From: Tridacna crocea
Lineage: Eukaryota; Mollusca; Bivalvia; Cardiida; Cardiidae
Direction of reading: 5' to 3'
Length of the DNA stretch: 64,000 nucleotides
Assembly: GCA_943736015.1 (NCBI GenBank)
Contig: OX031068.1
Span: 29,563,296 to 29,627,295 of the forward strand
Positions 21,671-31,829 of the stretch are shown piece after piece (positions within the stretch are counted from its first letter, which is position 1; each line of letters opens with the position of its first letter). The notes beneath the pieces were generated by a model that saw nothing but the letters and a program-made list of their open reading frames with translations, was not told the origin of the DNA and ran no database searches. Made by a program: the position numbers and the translations under genes.

Positions 21671-21933
21671 TGGAGTGCAACACACGAAAAGGGTCATTCG
21701 GACATTTGCGTAAAGTGTTGTCTCTGATCAGCGTTTGCAGTCCGCACAGGCTAATCCAAAACGATACTTTCCGATTTTATGTGATTTTCTGTTTTACGCA
21801 AGTCTACTGTAACACAAAATCTAATGTAGTCGTAAAGTGCCGTCTCGGATTAGCCTGCGCGGACTGCGCAGGCTAATCCGGGACGACACTTTACGCAAAT
21901 GTCCGAATGCACATTTTCGCGTGTTGCACTCCA
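21671..21933 (+). repeat. Family F MITE, copy 3
   Basis: Also 263 bp and nearly identical to the reverse complement of copy 2. A 68-codon frame runs through both copies but is only the hairpin sequence read through; I do not call it a gene. Confidence 0.93.
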
Positions 21934-22095
21934 ATTATAATCGAGCCATGCTTTATAAAAAGATGGCCTAAAGCATTTACGAAAAATATAGATCCATGTC
22001 AGCCTGCTGCCAAAGCGTGGTCCAATTTCTTTTGTAGTATTTTTTTTTTCAACATTTATCCTGTGAAATTAATTCTAAACCTTCTGAATGACTTA

Positions 22096-22813
22096 CGGTA
22101 GTAAACCCCTAATACCTCTAGTGCTGCATTGCATAAAGTTTTCTTGATAGTTGACAAATACGGATTTATACAGGTATAATACTTTTGCACACGACCAGAA
22201 ATTTCTTTATGCCTATCTCAAAATTATTTTTAGTTAATTTTGTTAGTTCCCAGAAAAGGGATGTAATTACTATCTCTCTTTGTAATGAAAATATAGTGGT
22301 TATAGATTTATAAATGATAATTCCAGAAAAGAAAAAAAGGGAAAAGTGGCTTGATTAAAGCAGTACAACAGCATTCTTTTTTAATCATAGCAAATTCTTT
22401 AGGATGATAATGTTGTGGAAAAAATCGTTTTCTATTAGGGGTCTACTATGTTAAGATAGCTGACCCGTATAGAGAATAAGTATTTCCACTACAAAACCAT
22501 CCTTCAAAATTTGCTATGATTAAAAATGGGCAATATTGCACTACTTCAACCTAGCCACTTTCTCCTTTTTTTTTCTTCATAGAATGATCCTTTATAAATC
22601 TAAAACTACTATATTCTCATTACAAAGATAGCTGATAATCACCTTCCTTTTCTGGAAATTTACAAATGTATCAAAATTATTTCTAGACAGACATCAAAGT
22701 AATTTCTGGTCGGCTAAAAATGTGCAAAATTATTATATCTCTATAATTCCGTATGTATCAACTATCAAGAATTGTTTTTTTCCACACTGCAATAGAAGTG
22801 TTACGGGTCTACT
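22096..22813. repeat. Large fold-back element, about 718 bp
   Basis: GGTAGTAAACCCCTAATACC on the left pairs imperfectly with GGTGTTACGGGTCTACTACC-like sequence on the right. The pairing continues inward through CTTGATAGTTGACAAATACGG with CCGTATGTATCAACTATCAAG, AATTATTTT, TTATAAATG and AGCAAATTC with AATTTGCT. The arms are about 340 bp. No other copy in the window. Confidence 0.85.
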
Positions 22814-22881
22814 ACCTTGAATAAAACAATTCATTGCTTTGGAAGCCTGCGCCATCAACAATTTGACATCGTACCAGTCTT

Positions 22882-22922
<41 letters not shown>

Positions 22923-23166
22923 CTCGGTCTCTGTCTCTTTCTGTCTCTCTATGTCTCTTTCTCTTTCCATCTCTCTGTCTCTCTCGGTCTTTGTCTCTCT
23001 GTCTATGGCTCTCTGTCTATGGCTCTCTGTCTCTCTGTCTCTCTCGGTCTCGGTCTCTGACTCACTCGTTTTCTGTCTCTGTCTCTCTCAGTTTCTGTCT
23101 CTCTCTTTCTATGTCTCTCTCTGTCTCTTTCTCTGTCTCTATTCCTTCTTTGTCTGTCTATCTGCC

Positions 23167-23224
<58 letters not shown>

Positions 23225-23232
23225 TCTCTCTT

Positions 23233-23279
<47 letters not shown>
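22882..23279. repeat. 400-bp polypyrimidine (TC)n/(TCTCTG)n tract
   Basis: An almost pure C/T strand from CTCTCTCTC to TCTCTCTGTG. It generates overlapping open frames on both strands (SLSLSL and ERERER), which are repeat artefacts. It could form H-DNA. Confidence 0.96.
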
Positions 23280-23281
<2 letters not shown>

Positions 23282-23580
23282 TATAGAAAAAGTTTCTTCT
23301 ATCCTGAATTCCCTCGCAGATTGGGTATCCCAGGCAATGAAAGGCCGTTGAACTTGCCAAAACACTTTTGGCATTCTAAGCCTTGACGTCTGTGAGCAAT
23401 AAAGCAATAATTCTGGAATTAATCCTCACAATAAATGAACAGCGGTCAAGCAATGTAGGTCAAACATCTTAGGTTCAGAACTTAGTTACGTAGTGCTTGT
23501 GACCTTTGTGATTATCCTTGGGCAAGAAATTTTAGGGCCCCAGCCTATTTCTAAGCATTGAAGTCTGTTACGGGAGACCA

Positions 23581-23779
23581 GGGTCCGTATTCACCAACCA
23601 TTCTTGAAAGTATTCTTGGTCTCATTCTCTAAGGTTTTCTGAATTTTTAAGTAACACAACTTCTGATTGGCTGAACCGAATGGTTTAGCCAATCAGAAGC
23701 TGTGTTACTTACAAGAGTAGAAAATTCTGGACAATAAGACAAAGAGCGTTTTTTAAAAATGGTTGGTGAATACGAGCCC
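23581..23779. repeat. Family E fold-back, reference copy
   Basis: GGGTCCGTATTCACCAACCA at the left mirrors TTGGTGAATACGAGCCC at the right. The centre GATTGGCTGAACCGAATGGT pairs with GGTTTAGCCAATCAGAAG, flanked by AAGTAACACAACTTC and TGTGTTACTTAC. The whole 199 bp is a single long hairpin containing two CCAAT motifs. Confidence 0.9.
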
Positions 23780-23847
23780 TGTCCTTCATGCATGGCTTCG
23801 TCCCGTATTACAAACAATACCTAACAAATGTGTCAGGAAGATATCTC

Positions 23848-23942
23848 TTTGGCCTAGTGGTTATGACAATGATCTCTTTAACCTCGAGAAACGACGATAT
23901 TTGTCCATCATGGATTTGAATCCCGCCAGGTGCTGTTTATAT
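23848..23942 (+). mobile_element. Possible degenerate tRNA-type SINE head
   Basis: A box A-like TGGCCTAGTGGTTATGAC and a box B-like GGATTTGAATCCC are about 55 bp apart, but no clover-leaf folds. Weak. Confidence 0.3.
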
Positions 23943-24195
23943 TTCAGATATGTACTGATGATCTGAGAACAAAAGGTGGATAGACATGGTGTACTTTTAC
24001 TAACTTCTAAAATCCGTTTGCAGGCGATTTACAATAAAACCGACCGAACAATTACAGATTTTCATCTTCGCGGTGATTTCCATACTCCGAATTGGTGGGA
24101 TTTATGTTTAAATGCACTAGCAATGTTACTTTTACCCGCTATTTGGGACTTTGACACCAGCCAAAAAGTACACTGTTGCTTCGCACCAAAGTAAA

Positions 24196-24815
24196 ACTCT
24201 GCGTAAACAGTCAAGATACAGCCGTAGAACTAAAAAGTTATGGGCCACTACCAATTTTCTATAATACAAAGAAAAACGCACAGGGAAGAGTTTTAACAGA
24301 ATTAGATTGAAACAGACGTAATCTGTCTTAGTTTTCTGTCGTATTTCGCGGTGAAAATGCCCCTGACTGGCTCCTAACTAGTATTGCTCATAAATAGCTT
24401 TCGAATTCATTTAGACCACTTTAGATAAATGAGACTTTAATTAACGATAAAAGTCAATTAGATTCTCTCTTATAATACTCGATAGATAATTATAGATCTA
24501 ATTTCAGAGAAACAGATCTATTTATAAAGCGGGAAGGAATGGTTTTGATTAAGGAAAATATTCGGAATTTCGGAATCACAAAAGAAAATCGGAGTAATAG
24601 GGTCAACAAGCTAGAAATATCATTGCAAATTCAATTCGTAATGGTAGTCGGGTTCCCGATCGTCCCAAATTGGCCAAAATTGATCCGTGTCATTAGACGT
24701 TTTCCCGGGGCAAGTAATCGGAATCGTAGAGAAGCTTATTAATTGTTGCCCTGGGTGGAAGGTAATTAAGCCTTTTGTTATTTTCCGATAGAGAACCGTG
24801 TCCAGACTGGACTTT
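24196..24815. other. Repeat-poor region upstream of the candidate exon
   Basis: None of the dispersed families is found here, which is unusual for this window. Nothing coding is recognised. Confidence 0.45.
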
Positions 24816-24819
24816 GCTG

Positions 24820-24828
24820 ACCGGAAGC
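24820..24828 (+). promoter_or_regulatory. ETS-type site ACCGGAAGC
   Basis: ACCGGAAGC matches the ETS/GABP core, often found close to transcription starts of broadly expressed animal genes. It lies about 40 bp before the ATG at 24867. One motif match is weak evidence by itself. Confidence 0.35.
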
Positions 24829-24866
24829 GAGCTTGTTAGATATATTCAATGGTATTTTGAGACGAA

Positions 24867-25051
24867 ATGGCCGCAGAAAACGTCAATGAGGAATTAGTCG
24901 GTGGAGATATTCACGTCTCATTTGGTAATTTGACACGCTCAGATGCAGCCAAATTGTGGAACCAGTCAGCTCTGATAGATCAGTATGCGGAACATCTCGG
25001 AACATTTCCTCATTGTGTGCTTCAGATTGTACTCGACAAAATGTACTCTTG
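24867..25051 (+). CDS. Possible first coding exon of an unknown gene
   Basis: The ATG context is GACGAAATGG. The frame runs 70 codons to 25079, but a possible splice donor TTG/GTGCGT at 25051/25052 would end the exon after 185 coding bases (phase 2). The peptide begins MAAENVNEELVGGDIHVSFG and continues with a mixed, soluble-looking composition (LTRSDAAKLWNQ, IDQYAEHLG), unlike the low-complexity translations of the repeats. There is no signal peptide, no membrane segment and no domain I recognise. It sits in the repeat-poor island and has an ETS-type motif upstream. I could not find a second exon. It could be a chance frame. Confidence 0.3.
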
Positions 25052-25530
25052 GTGCGTATTCAACAAACATTCTATGTAGCAAGCTAAGTCTGAAATTGTG
25101 TCACTCTGAAATTTAGAAAATTCTTGAAATCTAGACTAATAATGTACAAGGTCCATCTTCAAAAACCATTAGTTTAAACATATTTTATTGCCATACGTAC
25201 AGTTCATATACAGTTCAAAGACAACATTCAAAAAGTATTCTACACTGCAATCAAAGTCTGATTCTATGTTAGTAAAGTACAATAATATCTGATTTGCTAA
25301 ACAACCTGTGGCGAAAGTTTTATTGCTATACTGATCCACACTTCCTATGCCAAATGATTTTTAATACAATTTCAGTTCCTGAATGTAAAAAAAAAACAAA
25401 AAGAGGTATTATCTAATCTTGTCATGTAAATGGCCTGTGCACAGTAGTCAAATGAGAATCCTGGTACACTTGCTATTGGTATTACCCGAGCAATTGTCGT
25501 CATTTACCGCTGTGTCACGTTTAGTTTTTT

Positions 25531-25800
25531 GTGCAGTATCTACCGTTCACAGGTTCACAGTTTGTGACATAAATTCATCCGAACAGGTAATAATTCAAAA
25601 TGAATGATTTGATTAAGTATTGCAGCTCAAAATTACACAACATGGTTCTTTACCATCCCCACTCCTTGCCCCACCCCTCATTACGTCTTGAACCGGAATG
25701 ATCCAGGCAATTGTCATTTTTTGTGCAGTATCTAACATTCACAGGTTGTGACAGAAATTCATCCGAACAGCTAATGATTTAAAATTAATGATTTGATATT
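25531..25800 (+). repeat. Direct duplication, about 75-bp unit
   Basis: TTTTGTGCAGTATCTA, ATTCACAGGTT, GTTTGTGACATAAATTCATC and GAACAGGTAAT-like blocks occur at about 25527-25615 and again at 25719-25797. Both are preceded by a GAGCAATTGTC/CAGGCAATTGTC motif. Confidence 0.8.
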
Positions 25801-25988
25801 CTAACGTGACACCCGACTTTGGCTCTAGAAACACAGTGCAAGGAAAACGTGGTAAAATCTGCGACAATCCATGTAGACTGACGTCATTCAATGAGTGAGT
25901 TATTCAATGGAACATAATCTTCATCCGCGTTTTTACTCTTAGTTTGAACTTGTTTTCCTTTCATTAAAAATTGGCCATGTTAAAATCG

Positions 25989-26098
25989 AAATAATCTTCT
26001 TTCTATCGGGCTATCGCCCTCGTGGATTATTTATTGTGCCTCATAACTCACAACTGTGGTTTATTGAACGATATACTACGATAGAAAGAAGATTATTT
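25989..26098. repeat. Short element with perfect 20-bp inverted repeats
   Basis: AAATAATCTTCTTTCTATCG at 25989-26008 is perfectly mirrored at 26079-26098. The inside also holds CGGGCTATCGCCCTCG. The 110-bp size suits a tiny MITE or a cruciform; no second copy is seen. Confidence 0.85.
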
Positions 26099-26270
26099 CT
26101 TAAATGAAATGCAGCTCAAAATTGTACGATTTAGTTCGTTACTAATCCTACCCTTTGCCCCATCTATCGTTAACTTTAATCCTGCTAAATATCTACGATG
26201 AAATGTTCACTCAGTAAAAACCTAAATATTGCTATTTCAACGTTTTGTTTTGGGGAATAAAGTCTCCTTC

Positions 26271-26340
26271 CCGGACAGTGTTGATCCAAGATCAGACTGC
26301 ACGGTCTGTGCTATCTGATCTTGATCTATACTGTCCGCAA
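26271..26340. repeat. Family B hairpin
   Basis: AAGATCAGACTGCACGGTCT with TGTGCTATCTGATCTTGATC; flanked by CCGGACAGTG and CTGTCCGCAAAAGGCC. Confidence 0.86.
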
Positions 26341-26564
26341 AAGGCCAATAATTCGCGCTTATCAGCCTAGGGGTTAATTCTTGAACGGGAAAAAATGTTT
26401 ATGTCAGATTTAAGTTGCTGATTTGCCATACTGAAGTCGAGGCAGTATCATCACCCCAATTCATGACAAAAGGAAGCTCCTAGCGAGTAAAACCACCGCT
26501 GTACTAATTGGATAGCACAGTTGTTCAACAAAGGCACACAGAAGGCTACTGGAACTCAGGATCA

Positions 26565-26750
26565 GGGCCTGAATTCACCAACCTTTCTTGAGAAAATTAT
26601 TAGTCTTATTCCCCTAGATTTTCTAAATTTGTAAGTAACACAACTTCTGATTGGCTAAACCATTCGGTTTAGCCAGTTAGAAGCTGTGTTACTTACAAAT
26701 GTAGAACATTCTGGAGAATAAGACAGAGAACGGTTGGTGAATACGGGCCC
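26565..26750. repeat. Family E fold-back
   Basis: GGGCCTGAATTCACCAACC to GGTTGGTGAATACGGGCCC. Centre GATTGGCTAAACCATTCGG with mirror. The extreme ends keep pairing over 18 bp. Confidence 0.9.
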
Positions 26751-26856
26751 AGTGCACGCTGTCACTTCAATGGACGTGTTCGAGGCTATCAAATACAGTC
26801 CAATATACTCTTACGAGTGCGACTTCAACAGGCTCTGATGGAATAACATGCCTAAA

Positions 26857-27335
26857 CCCATTACCACACAATCCCTACTTTTGACGCCCCTGAGAAAGAA
26901 GCTTTTAGAAAACATTATGGGAAAAGGAGAAAATGCTGGTGACCAGCATTTTCTCCTTTTCCCACAATGTTTTCTACTCTTCACAAACAACTTTTAAGTT
27001 TTCAGTCACTCTTATTTTGTTGTCTGCAAATGCTTTGCTCGCCCGGGTGGCTCAGTGGTGAGCGTGTCGGACTCATGACCTGCTGGTTGTGAGTTCGATA
27101 CCCGGTTGAGGCGAACTTTCTTTCCGGCGTATTTTCGCCTCTCATCTCTGCTGAAGCATGTGAGAAAAGTAGTCGGTGGCTTTGGAAAGAAAGTAGTGTA
27201 AGTAACGGTATGAGAAAGCCAGGAAACACATGTGCGTCACCGACCGCCACGATATGACCTTAGCTGTTAAAGTGGCGTTAAACCCCAACGCAACCAACCA
27301 ATGGACAAGCCTAAAATATTGTCGTTTGGTAAAAG
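26857..27335 (+). repeat. Family A MITE interrupted by a SINE
   Basis: Starts CCCATTACCACACAATCCC, palindrome at about 26909-26973, then GTCTGCAAATGCTTT. The 264 bp SINE follows, after which the copy resumes GGACAAGCCTAAAATATTG and GTCGTTTGGTAAAAG with TTAA at 27336-27339. Confidence 0.92.
27037..27300 (+). mobile_element. tRNA-derived SINE inserted in family A
   Basis: The tRNA head has box A GTGGCTCAGTGGTGAGCG and box B GAGTTCGATACCCGG. A non-tRNA body follows and the 3' end reads GTGGCGTTAAACCCC and CAACCAACCA. Such a 3' end (GTTAAACCCCAA plus ACCA repeats) is common in invertebrate SINEs. About six bases of the host copy (CAATTT) are missing at the junction and no target duplication is clear. 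Pol III transcription would be expected if active. Confidence 0.8.
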
Positions 27336-27669
27336 TTAAATGTCATCCCCAGATACTTAAATTCCTTGCGTCGCAGTTTGATGGTTGCAATAATACCCAA
27401 TACTGGTACTCCTTTTTTTGCTTTTTTGAAGACACCCCTCTAGGGCATTTGGGCATAGACTGACTAGCCTTATAGAGTTTGAAGGGAGAATTTAGGTCCA
27501 TCTTCTTAAAAAATGATCATTCTGTCCATTTATGAATTCTTGTGGCATTGGATGGAATGAAAAATACTAGGTCAAACTTAATTTTGCATTGGAAGTGTTG
27601 GTCAGTATCTTTTCTCCTTTTGTCAAAATTCTCATCCTTGACGTTTATGTTTATTGTGGTCAATAGTAA

Positions 27670-27840
27670 TAATGTACTTTGACAAAAAAAATGTGAGAAA
27701 AGGGGGAAATACTGGTAACCAACCTTTTCCAACAATGTTTTCAAACATTCCAAAGATAAAAACCATCTTTTGTATCCCATTTCATTTACTGTCTACAGAC
27801 ACTTTCAATCTAGAGAAGTGTATTTTGTCTGTGTTAAAGA
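27670..27840 (+). repeat. Family A MITE, strongly decayed
   Basis: ATGTGAGAAAAGGGGGAAAT, CTGGTAACCA, then CCTTTTCCAACAATGTTTTC and a CTGTCTACAGACACTTTCAA segment. Confidence 0.6.
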
Positions 27841-27917
27841 AATAAATGCATAATTCGCCACAGAGTTTCGTGCATGCCATTTAAATTAGTCACCATTGCA
27901 AGAAATGCAATAATTTA

Positions 27918-28039
27918 ATCCTTTACCCAGAAACTCACGACCCTGAGGAAGCGGGCTTTTGAAAACAATGTAAGGAAAAGTAGAAAATGCTGGTAACAAG
28001 CATTTTCTCGATTTCCTCTGCAGAGTTTATCTTTTGTCT
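27918..28039 (+). repeat. Family A MITE fragment
   Basis: TCCTTTACCCAGAAACTC, CACGACCCTGAGGAAG and a decayed palindrome (GGAAAAGTAGAAAATGCTGG, AGCATTTTCTCG). It is cut by the next copy. Confidence 0.7.
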
Positions 28040-28043
28040 TTAA

Positions 28044-28245
28044 CTCATTGCCCAACGACAAAGTTTTAGGTTTGTCCAAATCGAAAGCACTTGCAGACGA
28101 CAAAATAAAAGCGACTGAAAATTTGAAATTTGTTTTGTGAAGGGTAGAGGAAATGCTGGTTGCTAGCAATTTTTCCTTTTCCCACAGTGATTTCCAAGGG
28201 CTTCTTTCTTAGAGTCGTCAAAAGTAGGGATTGTGTGGTAATGGG
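28044..28245 (-). repeat. Family A MITE, shortened stem
   Basis: TTAA at 28040-28043 and 28246-28249. Left end CTCATTGCCCAACGAC. The left stem arm has an internal deletion (GTAGAGGAAATGCTGG). Confidence 0.9.
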
Positions 28246-28319
28246 TTAAAGGCCAATTCAAATCATGTTAGACATACTTCACCTTCTATCCTACGACAAA
28301 AATTAAGCCAACTCTAAAT

Positions 28320-28500
28320 TGAATGCATGTATAGAAGACGGATAAAGCATAGCTAAAGTTTTGAAACGTGCCTTTGACTTGGCTGAGAAAAAAAATGTGA
28401 GAAAAGAAGAAAATGCTGGTTACCTTTTTCTTTTTTTCTCACAATCTTTTCAAATGTCTCTAGGGTCCACTTAAAACTCGAATTTTGTTTCGTAAAGGGT
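28320..28500 (-). repeat. Family A MITE, strongly decayed
   Basis: GAATGCATGTATAGAAGACG, ATGTGAGAAAAGAAGAAAAT, CTGGTTACC and a remnant of the mirror arm ending ACAATCTTTTC. Confidence 0.55.
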
Positions 28501-28564
28501 TAAAGCCTGTGTTGCCTTCAAATGCATTTAAGATAGCAAAGTCTAATCTTTTGTTGCCTGTTAA

Positions 28565-28785
28565 CCCATTACCAAACGACAATATTTTAGACTGGTCCAA
28601 ATTCAAAGCATTTGCAGACGACAAAATAAAAGTGACTGAAAATTTGCAATTTGTTTTGTGAAGGGTAGAAAACATTGTGGGAAAAGGAGAAAATGCTGGT
28701 TACCAGCATTTTCTCCTTTTCCCACAATGTTTTCTAAAGGCTTCTTTCTCAGGGGTGTCAAAAGTAGGGATTGAGTGGTAAAGGG
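28565..28785 (-). repeat. Family A MITE, complete 221 bp, reference copy
   Basis: TTAA at 28561-28564 and 28786-28789. The ends CCCATTACCAAACGACAAT and GAGTGGTAAAGGG are inverted. The asymmetric parts GCATTTGCAGACGACAAAAT and TTCTCAGGGGTGTCAAAAGT flank a stem at about 28667-28735 (GAAAACATTGTGGGAAAAGG, GAGAAAATGCTGGTTACC and mirror). No open frame of note. Non-autonomous; TTAA plus CCC...GGG ends fit piggyBac. Confidence 0.95.
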
Positions 28786-28864
28786 TTAATGAGTTAGCAA
28801 CGCGCATTCTCCAGGATTGTTGGGGAAAATTTAGAAGAATGCTCGTTGAGATAATTTGCATTAA

Positions 28865-29088
28865 CGCTTCACCAAACGACAATTTTTTTAGACTTTTCAA
28901 AATTCGTAGCACTTTGCAGACGATAAACTAGAATTGCCTCCAATTATTGAATTTGGTATGGTAAAAGTCATTAGGGGAAAAAAAAAGAGAAAACGATGTT
29001 TACCAACATGTCATTTTGTTTTCCATTTCACATTTTTTAAGAGCCTTGCTACCTGGGGTCGTTAAAACTCTGACTTTTCGGCAGGGGG
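28865..29088 (-). repeat. Family A MITE, old copy
   Basis: TTAA at 28861-28864 and 29089-29092 survive, although the stem has decayed (AGAGAAAACGATGTTTACCA, AACATGTCATTTTGTTTTCC). Confidence 0.8.
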
Positions 29089-29269
29089 TTAAAAACGTCA
29101 GGGTTGTAAAAATTACTACGCGTTTGACAATCTCTAATTTGCGACATCCCCGGAATTTATGTTCTGTCCCATGGTTGCATGCGGCATGCCATTTGCAATA
29201 CAGATATCAAGTTCCCTTGCAGTCAAATTCCAATGACAAAGTAGCATGCCAGCGTTAACGTTCGCTTAA

Positions 29270-29500
29270 TTCGGTAGCAGTCGACACAAGTTTAGACGCA
29301 TCTATATTGAAAGCATCTAAAGAATTCATATTAAGAATGGATTTAATGTTGTTATTTCTCGGATTTATCTATTAGGGAAGAAAACAACGTGTAGGTGAAA
29401 GAAAATGCTGGACTTCAAGCATTTCCTCCTTTCCACACAGTGTTTTTAAACACCTTTTTATCATTGGTGTCGATAAAAAAAGAGATTGTTTGATAAAGGG
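29270..29500 (-). repeat. Family A MITE, old copy
   Basis: GTTTAGACGCATCTATATTG, a decayed stem around 29380-29445 (AAAATGCTGGACTTCAAGCA) and a right end TGTTTGATAAAGGG with TTAA. Confidence 0.65.
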
Positions 29501-29639
29501 TTAAGCAAGTTTAACAATTTGAAACAGAGGAGTGCTACAATTTTGTCACAAGAACGACAAAAAGTGTCACTAGCATTTGAACGCAAGAAGCTTTCAAAAT
29601 AATCATTTGAAGTCGTTCAAAAGTAGCAACAGTACTAAA

Positions 29640-30640
29640 ACTGCCAACAGCAAGAAAAGGAATGGCATTTGAATGCATTTGTACGGCATTTGAATGCATT
29701 AGTATAGCATTTGAATGCATTGGTACGGCAATGGATGCATTGGTGCGACATTTGAATACATTGGCCCTGCATTTGCCTGCATTTGTGCTGCATTTTGATG
29801 CATTTGCATGGAATATGGATGCATTAGTACGGAAATGAATACACTGGTAAGACATTTCCATGCATTGGTTTTGCGTTTGAATGCGTTGGTCCGCTCTTGA
29901 CGCATTGGTACGGCATTGGATGCCCTGGTCCAACATTGTATGTATTGGTCCGACATTGGGACACATTGGTCCGGCATTTGGGAGCATTGGTCCGGCATTT
30001 GAAAGCATTGATACGGCATTGGATGCCTTGGTCCGACATTGGATACATTGGTCTGACGTTTGGACACATTGGTCCGGCATTCGGGTGCATTGATACGGCA
30101 TTTGAGGCATTGGTACGGCATTTGGAAGCATTGGTACGGCATTTCGAAGCATTGGTACGGCATTTTGAAGCATTGGTACGGCATTTGAGGCATTGGTACG
30201 ACATTTGAGGAACTGGTACGGCATTTGGAAGCATTGGAACGGCATTTGGAAGCATTGGTCCGACATTTGGACACATTGCTACAGTATTTGAGACATTGGT
30301 ACGGCATTTGGAAGCATTGGTACGGCATTTGGAAGCATTGGTGCGACATTTGGACACATAGCTACAGCATTTGAGGCATTGGTACGGCAAGTAGATTAAT
30401 TGTGCTTCATTTGGATGCATATGTACTTTATTTGAATACATTGGTGTGGCATTTGGTGCCTTGCTTCGGCATTTGATGCAGTGGTGCAGAATTTTGATAC
30501 GTTAGTGCGGCATTAAGATGAATTCATCCGGTGTTTGATGCATTCGTTAGGCAATCGGATTCATTGGTATGGCATAAATATGCATTTGTCCAGTACTTGG
30601 ATGCATTGGTACTGCATTTGAATGCATATAGGTCTGTCCT
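29640..30640. repeat. Minisatellite, 21-bp unit, about 45 copies
   Basis: The consensus unit is GGTACGGCATTTGGAAGCATT-like, most regular at 30085-30360 and more diverged at both ends. Because the unit is seven codons long and stop-free on the minus strand, three overlapping minus frames stay open for 205-243 codons (heptads such as MPYQCFQ). That all three frames are open argues against coding. Confidence 0.95.
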
Positions 30641-30891
30641 TTGGTTAGAGCATGCGTCGAATAATCAGATTAGCTTTGCATGGGGAAGGGGCGAGAATTT
30701 TGCATGTCGCCATGCGTTATGAATTCGGATCTCTACATCATCGTCAAAACAGAAGGCTATACGAGATGCTACAAAACAGAGAGCCAAAGTGAAACCAAGA
30801 ACAGAAAAGGAAAATTGGTAGGAAGAAAGCTATCAGCAACCTTATACCACAGCAACTGTAGGCCTAATGTTTTGGAAGTATAATGGATAAA

Positions 30892-31080
30892 CCCTTTACC
30901 ACACAATTCCCGAGTTCTAGAGACCAGGACAGAAAAGAGCTTTTGAAAACATTGTTGGAAAAGGGGAAAATGTTGGTAACCAGCATTTTCGTCCTTTTCC
31001 AAAACTTTTTTTGCCCTTTCAAACCATTTCCGCGACAATGAATTTTTTGTTTTGAATATTTGACAACGCTAGAATTTGGT
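30892..31080 (+). repeat. Family A MITE, diverged
   Basis: Left end CCCTTTACCACACAATTCCC, stem GAAAACATTGTTGGAAAAGG with a decayed mirror. The right part is barely recognisable. Confidence 0.75.
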
Positions 31081-31365
31081 CGTTGGTCGTGCACAAATAT
31101 CTTTAAAGATAAGGAAAAATACTTTAGCTTAAAACACTTTACAATGTATCCACAAACGACGAGTGTGGACAAAACAGAACACGCCATCAAAGACAAAAAA
31201 GGTCACAGATTGAGAAACCAAACAAACACCTTTCATTATTTTACGCCCTGTGGGAAATAATTCGGTCCATTTATTTTGGTAAGAAAAAAAAATAGATTCC
31301 AACGTGAGGACACCGATTCGCACCAGTCATTGAATGCGTAATTCTATACACCTAAGCGGGCAGTA

Positions 31366-31406
31366 AAGGTCAGGATCAGACAGAACTTTCTGGTCCATAC
31401 CAAACT
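31366..31406. repeat. Family B remnant
   Basis: GGTCAGGATCAGACAGAACT and TTCTGGTCCATACC keep one arm and part of the flank. Confidence 0.4.
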
Positions 31407-31575
31407 AACCGCTCTCCGGTTTTAGAGCATGACCAAGTTAAAAGGACTTTTAAATAGTATGGGGAAAAAATAAGTTCATTAGAGAAAAAAAGTATTTTGA
31501 CAATGAAAGGGTTACTAAATGACAATTGTCAAGTTGGACACAAATGATTTGGCATCCACGTTCGATGACATTTAA

Positions 31576-31796
31576 CCAATGACCACACAGCCCATACTTT
31601 TAACGACCCTGAGAAGGAAGTCTTTAGAAAACATTGTGGGAAAAGGAGAAAATGCTGGTAACCAGCATTTTCTCCTCTTCCCACAATGTTTTCTACCCTT
31701 TATACAACAAATTTCAAATTTTCAGTCATTTTTATTTTGTCGTCTGTAAATGCCTTCGATTCGGACAAGCCTAAATTATTGTCGTTTGGTAATGAG
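31576..31796 (+). repeat. Family A MITE, complete 221 bp
   Basis: TTAA at 31572-31575 and 31797-31800. Start CCAATGACCACACAGCCC, end GTCGTTTGGTAATGAG. Confidence 0.93.
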
Positions 31797-31829
31797 TTAA
31801 ATTTGATGACATATCAGCGAACACCTTTT

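Noticed and set aside
21318..21933. Conserved 68-codon frames in the two F copies as a small protein
   Set aside because: The similarity is fully explained by duplication of the F element, and other F copies break the frame.
22817..23407. 189-codon plus frame and 134-codon minus frame (SLSL and RERE repeats)
   Set aside because: Pure translations of a (TC)n tract, open on both strands.
29535..30441. Three overlapping minus-strand frames of 205-243 codons with cysteine heptads
   Set aside because: All three frames are open because the 21-bp repeat unit is seven codons without stops. No single frame shows coding bias and no start context stands out.
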